A stretch of DNA of 64,000 nucleotides from Streptomyces clavuligerus (GTDB lineage Bacteria; Actinomycetota; Actinomycetes; Streptomycetales; Streptomycetaceae). The stretch is from the NCBI RefSeq assembly GCF_005519465.1, contig NZ_CP027858.1, positions 1,426,001-1,490,000 on the forward strand, given 5' to 3'. Both the position numbers and the translations under genes were made by a program. The notes under the pieces were generated by a model. The model did no database searches. It was given only the letters and a program-made list of their open reading frames with translations, and was not told the DNA's origin. Numbering within the stretch: position 1 is the first letter of the stretch; each line of letters starts with the position of its first letter. This document shows positions 1-8,475 of this stretch, piece after piece.

Positions 1-293
1 ACGTGGGCCCGGCGACCCGCCGCCGGGCCCGGGGAGGACGCGGCGTCAGGGCACCGCGCGCGGGCCGAACGTCACGGATCACGGGCCGAGGACGCGGACA
101 CGCCGGCGGCGCCCGCCGACCCGAGGAGCCGGACCGGCCAGGGCACGGGCACTCATGAGGGGTCCCTCGCACGGAGGAGCCCGCCACCGACGTGGGCACG
201 GCACCAGGGCCGGGCGTGCGGGCGCGGCGCCGTGGACCGCGAGCCGGGAGGACGCGCCCCGGTGGGCCGGGTGGCGGCCGCGAGGAGCGGGGT
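1..293. other. Stretch with no supported gene at the left edge
   Basis: GC-rich sequence downstream of the leftward ATPase gene. Open frames here are only extensions of frames antisense to that gene. I see no convincing start with a ribosome binding site and no strong terminator hairpin. Confidence 0.5.
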
Positions 294-2696
294 TCAGGTT
301 CTGAGGTCCACCAGCAGGGGTGGCGCGCTGTTGCCCCGTACATCGGTCAGCGAGAGCACCGCGTGCCCGGCGGGCACCTTGTGGGCGAGGTCGGAGGGCG
401 ACCAGCGGGCGCGCTCGACCTCCCGGACGGTGATCGCCTCGGCGGTGGTCGCCTTCCCCGTGACCAGTCGGCGCATCAGATGCAGCGCCTTGGTGAGGGG
501 CTCGTCGGTGATGATCTGGCGGTTGGTGACATCGCGGGTCTGCACCAGCTCGGTGCCCCACGCGTCGGCGAAGCGGTTGCCGTCCCCGGGGGGGAGCCCC
601 GCGAAGGCCATCCGGCAGCCGACCGCCCCGAGCAGCGGTCCGCGCAGGGGCTCCGGGACGTCCTCCAGGGTGCGCAGGGCGAACAGGACCCCGGCGTTCG
701 CGGAGCGCAGCCGCTGGACGGCGCGCACCGAGTCGGCGGTGACCGTGGACAGCGCGTCGTCGAGGACGAGCGCGGCGAACAGGGAGCGGTCGGTGCGGGC
801 GAGCGCGGCCTCCGTGAACTGCGCGAGGACCAGCCGGGCGACGATCCGGGAGGCTTCGGCGTGGCCCCGTTCGGGAAGGTCGATCCGGACCCGCAGCGGA
901 TGGCCGATGGCGCGCGGCGAGAACGGGCGGCCCCCGCCGTCGGTGCGGAAGGTGCGCGCGAAGGCGGGCCGGTCGAGCAGGGCGATCCGTTCGGCCAGCA
1001 GGATCGCGATGTCGTCGGCGCGGGCCGCGAGCCGCGCCCTGGCATCCAGCTCCCGCAGATGGGCCGCGGCCTCGGGGCCGCTCCGCCGGAGCAGCGCGTC
1101 CCGCAGCGCGGCGAGGCCGTCGGGCGCCCCTCCGAGCAGTTCCCGCAGCTCGGGCACGGAGGGGAAGTGGCCGCGGACGGCCCGGTAGGGGCCGATGAGC
1201 TGGGCGAGCGCGGTGGCCGCGCGTCCGTGCTCCGCGCCGGGCCGACCGGTGGCGAGATCGCCGATCAGCGCCTCGGCGAGGGTCCGGGCGGCCTCGTCGG
1301 GGTCGTCGGTGCCGCCGTAGAGGTCCAGCTCGTGGGGGGCGTCGGGGCGGCCGACGGCGAGGACGAGGTCGAAGGCTTCGTCGGGGGCGAGCGCGGAGCC
1401 CTGGGCGGTGACCACCACGACGGCGGCGCGGTTGGCGAGCGCCAGCAGACACAGCGACTCCACGACGGGCCGCACCAGCCGGACGCTCTTGCCCGCGCCG
1501 GAGGGGCCGACCGCGAGCAGGGAGGTGCCGAGCAGCGCGGGGTCGAGGGCGACCCCGGTGGTACGGCGGTTGTAGGGGTTGCGCGGGTCGTCGGCTGCGG
1601 TGCCGATGCGGACCTGTCCGGTGGCGAGGTCGTGCAGCGCGGCGCGGACGGGGAGGTCGCGCAGCCCGGAGGGGTGGGCGCAGGCGGCGGCGCCCCGGCC
1701 GCGCACGGAGTCGGTGAACGTCGGCAGCAGTCCGGGCTGGGCCTGGACGCTCTGCCAGGCGTGCCGGATCCGTGCGTAGTCGACGTCCCCGAGGGCGCCC
1801 CCGTGGGTCTCGGCGGTCAGCCGGTCGGCGGCCTCGGTGAGCCCGGCGGCCCGCAGCTCGGGCCAGTCGGCGGGGTCGGCGGGGGGCTCCGGCGCGGCGG
1901 CCCGTCCCCCCTTCCCGTTCACCGTTCCGTCCGGGTGTCCGCCGGGTCCGCGGCGTACGGCGGGCCAGCGTCCCGCCCGGCCGACGACGGCGACGAGGGC
2001 GACCCCGAGCAGGACGTAGTAGAGGTTCGACAGCCAGAGGAGTCCGGTGGTCTCCCGGGGCATCTCGCGCCAGAAGCCGGGCAACACGAAGAAGAGCGGC
2101 CACAGCGGGACGCCGTAGCGGCGCCAGACCTCGGCCCAGTTCCCGACGCGTCCCATCCCGACCGCGAGCAGGCCCACGACCAGTCCGTAGTAGAGGTAGG
2201 AGAGGACGGCGTACAGATCGAAACGGGCGTGCTCGGGGGCCGTCCACGCGGCGGGGGTCAGCCAGGCCAGCGGCAGCGTCCACCAGCTGTCGATGAAGAT
2301 CCACCATCCGTCGAGATAGCCGTTCCAGAGCAGGGACCAGAGCAGCCACCCGACGAGGAACGCGATGAGCGCCCCGGCGGCGAGCTGCCGTCCGGGGACC
2401 AGGTCGGGTTCCTCGTCGGGGCGGGGCACATGGCCCGGCCGCCAGACGCCGGGCGCCGCGGCCGGACGCGGGGTGCGGAGCCAGTCGACGACGGCGGGGC
2501 GGGTGACGGGCGGGTGCGCGGGCGGGGCGGGCACACCGGCGCGCGGCTCACCGCGCGGCTCACCGGGCGGCGGTGGGGCGTGTCCTGGCGGTGCCGGTAC
2601 GTGGGGGGGCGCCGCCTGGGGGGGCACCGAGGGAGGCGGAGTGCCCCGCCCCTCGTACGCGCCCGCAGCATCCGTGCCCGCAGAATCCCTGTTCAT
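294..2696 (-). CDS. Membrane-anchored VirD4/TraG-like P-loop ATPase (orphan)
   Basis: 800 residues. Residues 1-100 are a Pro/Gly-rich cytoplasmic tail. Hydrophobic segments lie at about 107-126, 160-181, 197-208 and 218-238. A linker follows, then an ATPase domain with Walker A GPSGAGKS at 397-404 and a Walker B-like ALVLDDA at about 642-648, followed by a sensor-like stretch (GVLFALRT). This layout resembles type IV coupling proteins and HerA/FtsK-class pumps. No relaxase, Tra or other conjugation gene is nearby, so a transfer role is not supported by context. It is divergent from gabT across a 219-bp gap. The ATG at 2696 is the first in-frame start after the intergenic region. The class assignment is firm only for the P-loop domain; the substrate is unknown. 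Confidence 0.8.
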   Translation of the reverse strand: MNRDSAGTDAAGAYEGRGTPPPSVPPQAAPPHVPAPPGHAPPPPGEPRGEPRAGVPAPPAHPPVTRPAVVDWLRTPRPAAAPGVWRPGHVPRPDEEPDLVPGRQLAAGALIAFLVGWLLWSLLWNGYLDGWWIFIDSWWTLPLAWLTPAAWTAPEHARFDLYAVLSYLYYGLVVGLLAVGMGRVGNWAEVWRRYGVPLWPLFFVLPGFWREMPRETTGLLWLSNLYYVLLGVALVAVVGRAGRWPAVRRGPGGHPDGTVNGKGGRAAAPEPPADPADWPELRAAGLTEAADRLTAETHGGALGDVDYARIRHAWQSVQAQPGLLPTFTDSVRGRGAAACAHPSGLRDLPVRAALHDLATGQVRIGTAADDPRNPYNRRTTGVALDPALLGTSLLAVGPSGAGKSVRLVRPVVESLCLLALANRAAVVVVTAQGSALAPDEAFDLVLAVGRPDAPHELDLYGGTDDPDEAARTLAEALIGDLATGRPGAEHGRAATALAQLIGPYRAVRGHFPSVPELRELLGGAPDGLAALRDALLRRSGPEAAAHLRELDARARLAARADDIAILLAERIALLDRPAFARTFRTDGGGRPFSPRAIGHPLRVRIDLPERGHAEASRIVARLVLAQFTEAALARTDRSLFAALVLDDALSTVTADSVRAVQRLRSANAGVLFALRTLEDVPEPLRGPLLGAVGCRMAFAGLPPGDGNRFADAWGTELVQTRDVTNRQIITDEPLTKALHLMRRLVTGKATTAEAITVREVERARWSPSDLAHKVPAGHAVLSLTDVRGNSAPPLLVDLRT

Positions 2697-2767
2697 CTGA
2701 ACCGCTGCCCCCTGACCAGCCAGGCCCGCCTCTGTGCACGGTCAATCTAGTGCCCCGGCCGCGCCTA

Positions 2768-2782
2768 TGTCCGGTGCGGACA
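2768..2782. promoter_or_regulatory. Candidate operator between the ATPase gene and gabT
   Basis: Perfect inverted repeat TGTCCG-GTG-CGGACA in the divergent intergenic region, 134 bp before the gabT start and 72 bp before the ATPase start. Size and symmetry fit a dimeric regulator site. The regulator is not known, and such GC-rich 6-bp arms can occur by chance. Confidence 0.35.
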
Positions 2783-2915
2783 AGGCGACGGGCCCCAACA
2801 CTCCTGAACGGAGCATGCCCACCGCTCCCCCGCCGCCCTAGCCTGCGCATAACGACATCGAGTGCGTCCACGACCCCCGGATCTCCGCCAGATCCCGAAC
2901 CACCCAGGAGCCCCC

Positions 2916-4250
2916 ATGAGCGCCGTCCCGCAGGAGCGCCGCGTCGTCACCGCGATCCCCGGACCGAAGTCGATCGAGTTGCAGGCCCGCCGTACCGCCG
3001 TCGTCGCGGGCGGCGTGGGGTCGGTGCTGCCCGTGTTCACGGCGCGCGCCGGGGGCGGGATCATCGAGGACGTCGACGGGAACCGGCTGATCGACTTCGG
3101 CTCGGGCATCGCCGTCACCAGCGTGGGTGCGAGCGCCGAAGCGGTGGTGCGCCGGGCCTCCGCGCAGCTCGCGGACTTCACCCACACCTGCTTCATGGTC
3201 ACGCCGTACGAGGGCTATGTGGAGGTCGCCGAGGCGCTGGCCGAGCTGACCCCGGGCGACCACGCCAAGAAGTCGGCCCTCTTCAACTCCGGCGCCGAGG
3301 CCGTGGAGAACGCGGTCAAGATCGCCCGTTCGTACACCAAGCGCCAGGCGGTCGTCGTCTTCGACCACGGCTACCACGGCCGGACCAATCTGACGATGGC
3401 GCTGACGGCGAAGAACATGCCGTACAAGCAGGGCTTCGGCCCGTTCGCGCCGGAGGTCTACCGGGTGCCGGTGGCGTACGGCTACCGCTGGCCCACGGGT
3501 GCCGAGAACGCGGGCGCCGAGGCGTCCGCCATGGCGATCGACCAGATCAGCAAGCAGATCGGCGCGGAGAACGTGGCCGCGATCATCATCGAGCCGGTGC
3601 TCGGCGAGGGCGGCTTCATCGAGCCCGCCAAGGGCTTCCTGCCCGCGATCGCGCAGTTCGCGAAGGAGAACGGCATCGTCTTTGTCGCGGACGAGATCCA
3701 GTCCGGCTTCTGCCGCACCGGCCAGTGGTTCGCCTGTGAGGACGAGGGGATCGTCCCGGACCTGATCACGACCGCCAAGGGCATCGCGGGCGGCCTTCCG
3801 CTCGCGGCCGTCACCGGCCGCGCCGAGATCATGGACGCCGCGCACGCGGGCGGCCTGGGCGGCACCTACGGCGGCAACCCGGTGGCCTGCGCCGGTGCGC
3901 TCGGCGCCATCGAGACGATGAAGGAGCTGGACCTCAACGGGAGGGCCCGCCGCATCGAGGAGGTCATGAAGGCCCGCCTCGCGGCGATGCAGGAGAAGTT
4001 CCCGGTGATCGGCGAGGTCCGGGGCCGCGGTGCGATGATCGCGATCGAGCTGGTGCAGGACCGCGCCACGAAGGCGCCGGACGCCGCCTCGGCCGCCGCG
4101 CTGGCGAAGTTCTGCCACGCCGCGGGGCTGCTGGTACTGACCTGCGGCACCTACGGCAATGTGCTGCGCTTCCTGCCGCCGCTGGTGATCGGCGAGGACC
4201 TGCTCAACGAGGGCCTGGACATCATCGAGCGGGCGTTCGCCGCGCTCTGA
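2916..4250 (+). CDS. gabT: 4-aminobutyrate aminotransferase
   Basis: Class III PLP-dependent aminotransferase, 444 residues, normal for GabT. It moves the amino group of GABA to 2-oxoglutarate, giving succinate semialdehyde and glutamate. Visible hallmarks are NSGAEAVENAVK at about 124-135 for PLP phosphate contact, the cofactor Asp in VADEIQSG at 259, and the Schiff-base Lys at 288 in TTAKGIAGG. The ATG at 2916 follows AGGAG at 2906-2910; an upstream in-frame start at 2862 has no such site. It fits the neighbouring polyamine importer and aldehyde dehydrogenases as the last nitrogen-releasing step. No gabD was found in the window. Acceptor and donor specificity cannot be proved from sequence. 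Confidence 0.93.
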   Translation: MSAVPQERRVVTAIPGPKSIELQARRTAVVAGGVGSVLPVFTARAGGGIIEDVDGNRLIDFGSGIAVTSVGASAEAVVRRASAQLADFTHTCFMVTPYEGYVEVAEALAELTPGDHAKKSALFNSGAEAVENAVKIARSYTKRQAVVVFDHGYHGRTNLTMALTAKNMPYKQGFGPFAPEVYRVPVAYGYRWPTGAENAGAEASAMAIDQISKQIGAENVAAIIIEPVLGEGGFIEPAKGFLPAIAQFAKENGIVFVADEIQSGFCRTGQWFACEDEGIVPDLITTAKGIAGGLPLAAVTGRAEIMDAAHAGGLGGTYGGNPVACAGALGAIETMKELDLNGRARRIEEVMKARLAAMQEKFPVIGEVRGRGAMIAIELVQDRATKAPDAASAAALAKFCHAAGLLVLTCGTYGNVLRFLPPLVIGEDLLNEGLDIIERAFAAL

Positions 4251-4497
4251 GCCCGCGCCGGGGCCCCGCGCCGGAGCTCCGAGCCGTCGCGCGCGCCGAG
4301 TCATGTGCTGAGCCCTGCGCCGGGCCACCCGCTTCCGGGGTCCCGCGCTCCGCGTTCGTCCGCCCGGTGGCTCCGGCCCCCGCTCCGGCCCTCGCTCTGA
4401 CCTGGGCAGGGGCCGGGGAACGGGCGCTGCGGCGCGCCTCGCGGCCATCCGCTGGAGCGGACCGGTACCGTCCGCTCCGGCGGAACGGAAGGTACCT

Positions 4498-5424
4498 GTG
4501 AAGAAGGTGTGGGGGGGCGATGGCGGGATGGAGATCCGCCTGTCGGTTCCCCCGCTGCCTGCCGTACGGTTTCTGCAGATGAGAGAAACACCCCGCTCGC
4601 AGGAGACTGCGGGCGACGCCGGGACGGAGCCTCCCCAGCCCCGTTCCGCACGTGCCCTCGCGCACACCGCCGGAGCTTCGGGCTCCGGGACTCCTCACCG
4701 ATCGGATGGCCGCTCGTCCCACACCCCCCGGGGCGTGCGGCGGCCCGGTCCCACCGGCCGCTCCGGAACCGTCCCCCCTGTTCCGGAGCGGCCGGTCTTT
4801 CGTGTCCTCCGCTCCCGCCCGCTGTGGGCCGCCCTGTGCGCGCTGCTCTTCGCGCTGGTCACCTGGCAGGTGGTCGTGGACGGGCCGCTGCGCCGACTGG
4901 ACGAACGCGCCGGGCGCGCGCTGTTCGGCCGCGGCCCCGAAGGGCTCACCGAACTCCTCGCCGACCTCGGCTCCCTCGCCGTCGCCCTGCCGGTCCTCGC
5001 GCTGGCCGCCGGATACACACTGTGGCGGGAGCGAGGACAGCGGCTGGACGAGGTGGTCGGCGCCGCCGTCGCGATGGCCGCCGTACCCGCCCTCGTCGTC
5101 CCGCTGAAGGCGCTGACCGCCCGCCCGGGACCGCTGACGGACGCCACCGGCCACTACCCCTCCGGGCACACGGCGACCGCCCTCGTCGCCTACGCGGGGG
5201 CGGCCCTGCTGCTCGCCCCGTACGCGGGCGGGCCCGGCAGGACGGTGCCCGCCGCCGGGGCGCTGACCCTGGCGACGGGCGTCGGTCTGGTGCTGCGCGG
5301 CTACCACTGGCCGCTGGACGTGGTGGGCGCCGTACTGCTGTGCACGGCCCTGCTGCTCGCCGTGCGGACGGCGGTCAGCTCCAGGGGTAGGCGTCGAAGT
5401 TCCGCGAGAACTGCCACTGGTTGA
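4498..5424 (+). CDS. PAP2-family membrane phosphatase
   Basis: 308 residues if started at the GTG at 4498, which follows GGAAGG (4487-4492). The first ~98 residues are low-complexity, so an internal start (ATG 4579 or later) is possible. The C-terminal ~200 residues contain several membrane segments and the three acid-phosphatase motifs: KALTARP, PSGH, and RGYHWPLD in place of SRxxxxxHxxxD. The family removes phosphate from lipid phosphates such as phosphatidate or undecaprenyl pyrophosphate on the outer membrane face. Its 3' end overlaps the convergent chitinase gene by 50 bp, so the two messages would be partly antisense. The substrate is not predictable. Confidence 0.85.
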   Translation: MKKVWGGDGGMEIRLSVPPLPAVRFLQMRETPRSQETAGDAGTEPPQPRSARALAHTAGASGSGTPHRSDGRSSHTPRGVRRPGPTGRSGTVPPVPERPVFRVLRSRPLWAALCALLFALVTWQVVVDGPLRRLDERAGRALFGRGPEGLTELLADLGSLAVALPVLALAAGYTLWRERGQRLDEVVGAAVAMAAVPALVVPLKALTARPGPLTDATGHYPSGHTATALVAYAGAALLLAPYAGGPGRTVPAAGALTLATGVGLVLRGYHWPLDVVGAVLLCTALLLAVRTAVSSRGRRRSSARTATG

Positions 5425-7219
5425 AGCGGTCCCAGTTGATGGACCACGTCATCAGTCCGCGCAGCGCGGGATAGGTGGAGCGCGGCCGGTAGCTGCCGCA
5501 GTCGGTGCCCTTCGTCAGACAGTTCAGCGTCCGGTTCACCTCGGCGGGCGCGGTGTGGCCGTTCGCCGCGTGGGTGGCGGCCGGGAGGCCGATGGCGACC
5601 TGTTCCGGGCGGAGCGGCGGGAAGACCCGGGACGGGTTGCCCGCCACCGGGAAGCCGGTGAGCAGCATGTCGGTCAGGGCGACATGGAAGTTCGCGGCGC
5701 CCATCGAGTGGTACTGGTTGTCCAGGCCCATGATCGGTCCGGAGTTGTAGTGCTGGACATGGAGCAGGGTCAGATCGTCCCGCAGCGCGTGGATGACCGG
5801 GAGGTACGAACCGGCGCGCGGGTCCTGGCCGCCGAACGGGCCCGAGCCGTAGAACTGGTAGCCGAGCTGGACGAAGAACGTCTCCGGCGCCATGGTGAGC
5901 ACGAAGTCCCGGCCGTACTTCGCCTTGAGGGTCTTGACCGCCGCGATCAGGTTGACGACGACGGGGGTGGTCGGGGCGCGGAAGTCGGTGTCACCGGTGT
6001 TGAGGGAGAGGGAGTGGCCCTCGAAGTCGATGTCGAGCCCGTCGAGCCCGTACTCGTCGATGATCCGTGAGACCGAGGTGACGAACGCGTCCCGGGCGGC
6101 GGTGGAGGCGAGCTGCACCTGGCCGTTCTGGCCGCCGATGGAGATCAGCACCTTCTTGCCCGCCGCCTGCTTCGCCTTGATCGCCGCCTTGAACTCGGCG
6201 ACGGACTCGACGTTCGGGCACTCGGTGGCCGGGCAGAGCGAGAAGCGGATGTCGCCGGAGGTGACGGAGGTGGGTTCGCCGAAGGCGAGGTTGATGACGT
6301 CCCAGGAGTCGGGGACGTCCGCGAGCCGGGTGTAGCCGGAGCCGTTGGCGAAGCTGGCGTGGAGATAGCCGACGAGGGCGTGCGGCGGCAGTCCGCCGCC
6401 GGTGCCGCCGCTGGTGGTGGTCGCGGTCACGGCGGCCGACCGCGCCGACTCGCCCGCGGTGTTGGCGGCGCTGACCTGGAAGGTGTACGCGGTGGAGGGG
6501 GCCAGTCCGGTGACCGTCGTCGAGGTCCCGCTCACGGAGGCGACCCGGGTGGCGCCCCGGTAGACGTGGTACTCGGTGGTGCGGGCCGCGGGGGTCCAGC
6601 TCAGCGGTACGGAGGTGGAACCCGGCGATCCGGCGGCGAGCCCGGTGGGGGCGTCGGGCACCCGGACCGGTTCGCCGCCCGGGCCGAAGAGGGAGATGTC
6701 GTCGGCGTGGTAGGCGGCGGTGCCGTACCAGCCGTGGGTGTAGAGGGAGACGGAGGTGGTTCCCGGGCCGGTGCGGAAGGTGGTGGTGAGCTTCTGCCAG
6801 GCGGGGGCGGAGGGGGTCCAGGCGTAGGCGTCGGCGGTGCCGGTGCCGGTGACCCCGAGATAGGCGTAGCCGCCCTGGACCCAGCCGCTGAGCGTGTACG
6901 CGGAGTTGGGCTGCACGGCGACGGTCTGGGTGCAGCGGGCGTTGTCCCCGCCGGTGGGGGTGGCCTTCAGCGCCGAGAGTCCGCTGTGGACAGGGGTGGT
7001 GACGGCGGCCCCGGTCCCCCCGCTGCAACTCCAGCCGGTGAGTCCGGCCTCGAAGCCTCCGTTGACGGCGAGTTCGGTGTCGGCCGCCGTCGCAGGGGCG
7101 GCCGACACGAGGGCGCCGCCCGCGGCGAGGACGACGGCGGCGAGGACGGCGGTCAGCCGCTCGCGGGCCCGGGCCCGGCGGGGGGCGGCGCCCGCGGTCC
7201 GGTGTCTGGTGCGTTCCAC
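5375..7219 (-). CDS. chiB: Secreted GH18 chitinase with CBM and FnIII modules
   Basis: 614 residues. A signal peptide with an Arg-rich n-region, a hydrophobic core (VLAAVVLAAGGALV) and APATA cleavage site ends near 46. A carbohydrate-binding jelly-roll module (about 47-185, starting ELAVNGGFE) follows, then a fibronectin type III domain (about 190-275) and a GH18 catalytic domain to the C-terminus. The active-site signature DGLDIDFEG carries the catalytic Glu. The GTG at 7219 is preceded by GGAGG at 7225-7229. The upstream region has a DasR-type operator, so induction by chitin breakdown products is likely. The gene symbol rests on recalled synteny with S. coelicolor chiB beside gabT; the family call is secure. 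Confidence 0.93.
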   Translation of the reverse strand: MERTRHRTAGAAPRRARARERLTAVLAAVVLAAGGALVSAAPATAADTELAVNGGFEAGLTGWSCSGGTGAAVTTPVHSGLSALKATPTGGDNARCTQTVAVQPNSAYTLSGWVQGGYAYLGVTGTGTADAYAWTPSAPAWQKLTTTFRTGPGTTSVSLYTHGWYGTAAYHADDISLFGPGGEPVRVPDAPTGLAAGSPGSTSVPLSWTPAARTTEYHVYRGATRVASVSGTSTTVTGLAPSTAYTFQVSAANTAGESARSAAVTATTTSGGTGGGLPPHALVGYLHASFANGSGYTRLADVPDSWDVINLAFGEPTSVTSGDIRFSLCPATECPNVESVAEFKAAIKAKQAAGKKVLISIGGQNGQVQLASTAARDAFVTSVSRIIDEYGLDGLDIDFEGHSLSLNTGDTDFRAPTTPVVVNLIAAVKTLKAKYGRDFVLTMAPETFFVQLGYQFYGSGPFGGQDPRAGSYLPVIHALRDDLTLLHVQHYNSGPIMGLDNQYHSMGAANFHVALTDMLLTGFPVAGNPSRVFPPLRPEQVAIGLPAATHAANGHTAPAEVNRTLNCLTKGTDCGSYRPRSTYPALRGLMTWSINWDRFNQWQFSRNFDAYPWS

Positions 7220-7261
7220 AACTGCCTCCGAGCGTGGGGGGATGGAAGTGGGAGCGCCGTC

Positions 7262-7290
7262 AATTTGGTCCAGACCAATGGGCTTGTCAA
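7262..7290 (-). promoter_or_regulatory. chiB promoter with DasR-type operator
   Basis: On the minus strand a perfect -35 TTGACA (7290-7285) and a -10-like CAAATT (7267-7262) are separated by 17 bp. The palindrome TTGGTC-CA-GACCAA (7265-7278) overlaps the spacer and -10. It closely resembles the dre consensus bound by DasR, the GlcNAc-responsive GntR-type repressor of Streptomyces chitinase genes. It lies 43-71 bp upstream of the start codon. Confidence 0.85.
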
Positions 7291-7590
7291 GACCTCGTGC
7301 AGCCTTTCGCCGCCCCGGCCCCTTGCTGCGCCGCCCCGTCCGCGCGCCTCCCTCCCACGCACCGGCGGCGGACGGCGGGGGAAGGGGCCGGAGGGGGCCG
7401 GATGCCGACGGGGGCTCGCGGACGGTCGGCGGAGCGGCCGTGGCGGGGCTCGCGAGCCGTCGGCGGAGCGGCTGTCGGCGACTCCCGCGGACAGTTGTCG
7501 GCGGGGGCGCGAACCACCGGCGGAGTTCCGTGGGCCACCGGGCGGAGTTCCGTGGACGATCCGCCCGGCCGGACCCCGACCGAAGGGCCC
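7291..7590. other. Gene-free spacer upstream of chiB
   Basis: Intergenic DNA between the chiB promoter and the octanucleotide array. It contains short imperfect repeats built on GGCGGAG and CCGTGG around 7425-7560. No start codon with a ribosome site opens a plausible coding frame. Confidence 0.5.
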
Positions 7591-7774
7591 GGGAGGCCGG
7601 GAGGCCGGGAGGCCGGGAGGCCGGGAGGCCGGGAGGCCGGGAGGCCGGGAGGCCGGGAGGCCGGGAGGCCGGGAGGCCGGGAGGCCGGGAGGCCGGGAGG
7701 CCGGGAGGCCGGGAGGCCGGGAGGCCGGGAGGCCGGGAGGCCGGGAGGCCGGGAGGCCGGGAGGCCGGGAGGCC
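7591..7774. repeat. Perfect (GGGAGGCC)23 octanucleotide tandem array
   Basis: 184 bp made of 23 uninterrupted identical copies of GGGAGGCC. The unit is not a multiple of three, so every frame reads the same 8-residue cycle, which creates spurious long open frames on both strands. GGG runs recur every 8 nt with 5-nt loops, a canonical G-quadruplex arrangement on the plus strand. It sits between the promoter of chiB and the 3' end of the small gene at 7811-8311. Confidence 0.97.
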
Positions 7775-7810
7775 CGCGCCGCAGCCGGCGCGGCGCGGGC
7801 CCCGCGCAGG

Positions 7811-8311
7811 TCATCCGCTCCAGGGCCCGTCACCGCCCCCGTACCACGGGTCCTCGTCCCGTTCCTCGGCGCGCAGGGCCGTCGCCTCGTGCATCGCCAG
7901 CTCCAGCACCGCCGGGTCGCTGAGGGTGCCGGAGCCGTCCGGCGGGACCACCCAGCGGATGCCGCCGCCGGTGGCCCGGCCCGGGTGGGGGACGACGATC
8001 CAGGCCCCCGCCCCGGCGCCGCGGACACCGGTGCCGACCCACCGCGCGGCCGTACCGGGCGGTACGAAGAAGCCCAGCCGGGTGTCGCCGAAGTCGGCGA
8101 GCACCGGGCCGGGCCTGCGCACCAGCCGCTGGAACACCCCGAGGGTGCCGTGCCCCAGCTCCCCCGGGAGGATCAGTACGTCCCAGCGGTCACCGGCGGG
8201 CAGCAGGGTGATCCCCAGGGGACCGCGTTCCCACTCCCGTCGGCAGGCGTCCGGGTCGGGCGCCACCGATACCAGCCACTCCACCGCCGTCTTGAGCCCC
8301 GAGCCGGCCAT
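7811..8311 (-). CDS. Conserved hypothetical protein, possibly primase/polymerase-like fold
   Basis: 166 residues, no signal peptide or membrane segment. The ATG at 8311 follows GGAGG. The text (GPLGITLLPAGDRWDVLILP early, then LADFGDTRLGFFVPPGTA, then WIVVPHPG and WVVPPDGSGTL) recalls short actinobacterial proteins with weak likeness to bifunctional primase/polymerase N-domains. No catalytic residues can be assigned. It is the last gene of the leftward polyamine group before the repeat array and may be cotranscribed with the oxidoreductase unless the hairpin at 8420-8469 terminates. Function unknown. Confidence 0.75.
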   Translation of the reverse strand: MAGSGLKTAVEWLVSVAPDPDACRREWERGPLGITLLPAGDRWDVLILPGELGHGTLGVFQRLVRRPGPVLADFGDTRLGFFVPPGTAARWVGTGVRGAGAGAWIVVPHPGRATGGGIRWVVPPDGSGTLSDPAVLELAMHEATALRAEERDEDPWYGGGDGPWSG

Positions 8312-8419
8312 CGTCCGGCCTCCGTCCTTCGTCCCGTGCGCGTGAGCGCCTTCACCGGGGTGAGAGGGGCGCGGGCCGCGGGTATGACGCGGGTTGGGGC
8401 ACCGGCTTCAGTGAAGTGC

Positions 8420-8469
8420 GTCACCGGGCCCGGGGCGGGGCGTACGCCGGGGCCGGGCGGCGCGGTGAC
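8420..8469 (-). terminator. Candidate terminator after the oxidoreductase gene
   Basis: Outer arms GTCACCG (8420-8426) and CGGTGAC (8463-8469) enclose GC-rich inner arms (GCCCGG/CCGGGC). It starts 7 nt downstream of the oxidoreductase stop. No U tract, as usual in Streptomyces. Confidence 0.45.
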
Positions 8470-8475
8470 CGGGCG

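Noticed and set aside
294..2696. Integrated conjugative element inferred from the VirD4-like ATPase
   Set aside because: No integrase, relaxase, attachment site or Tra gene was found, and neighbours are chromosomal metabolic genes.
7591..7774. CRISPR array
   Set aside because: The 8-bp units are contiguous with no spacers, and no cas gene is in the window.
7153..8028. Repeat-encoded proteins (GRPGGREA or LPASRPPG cycles) in either strand
   Set aside because: They arise because an 8-bp unit stays open in all frames. No start signal or conserved flanking domain supports translation.
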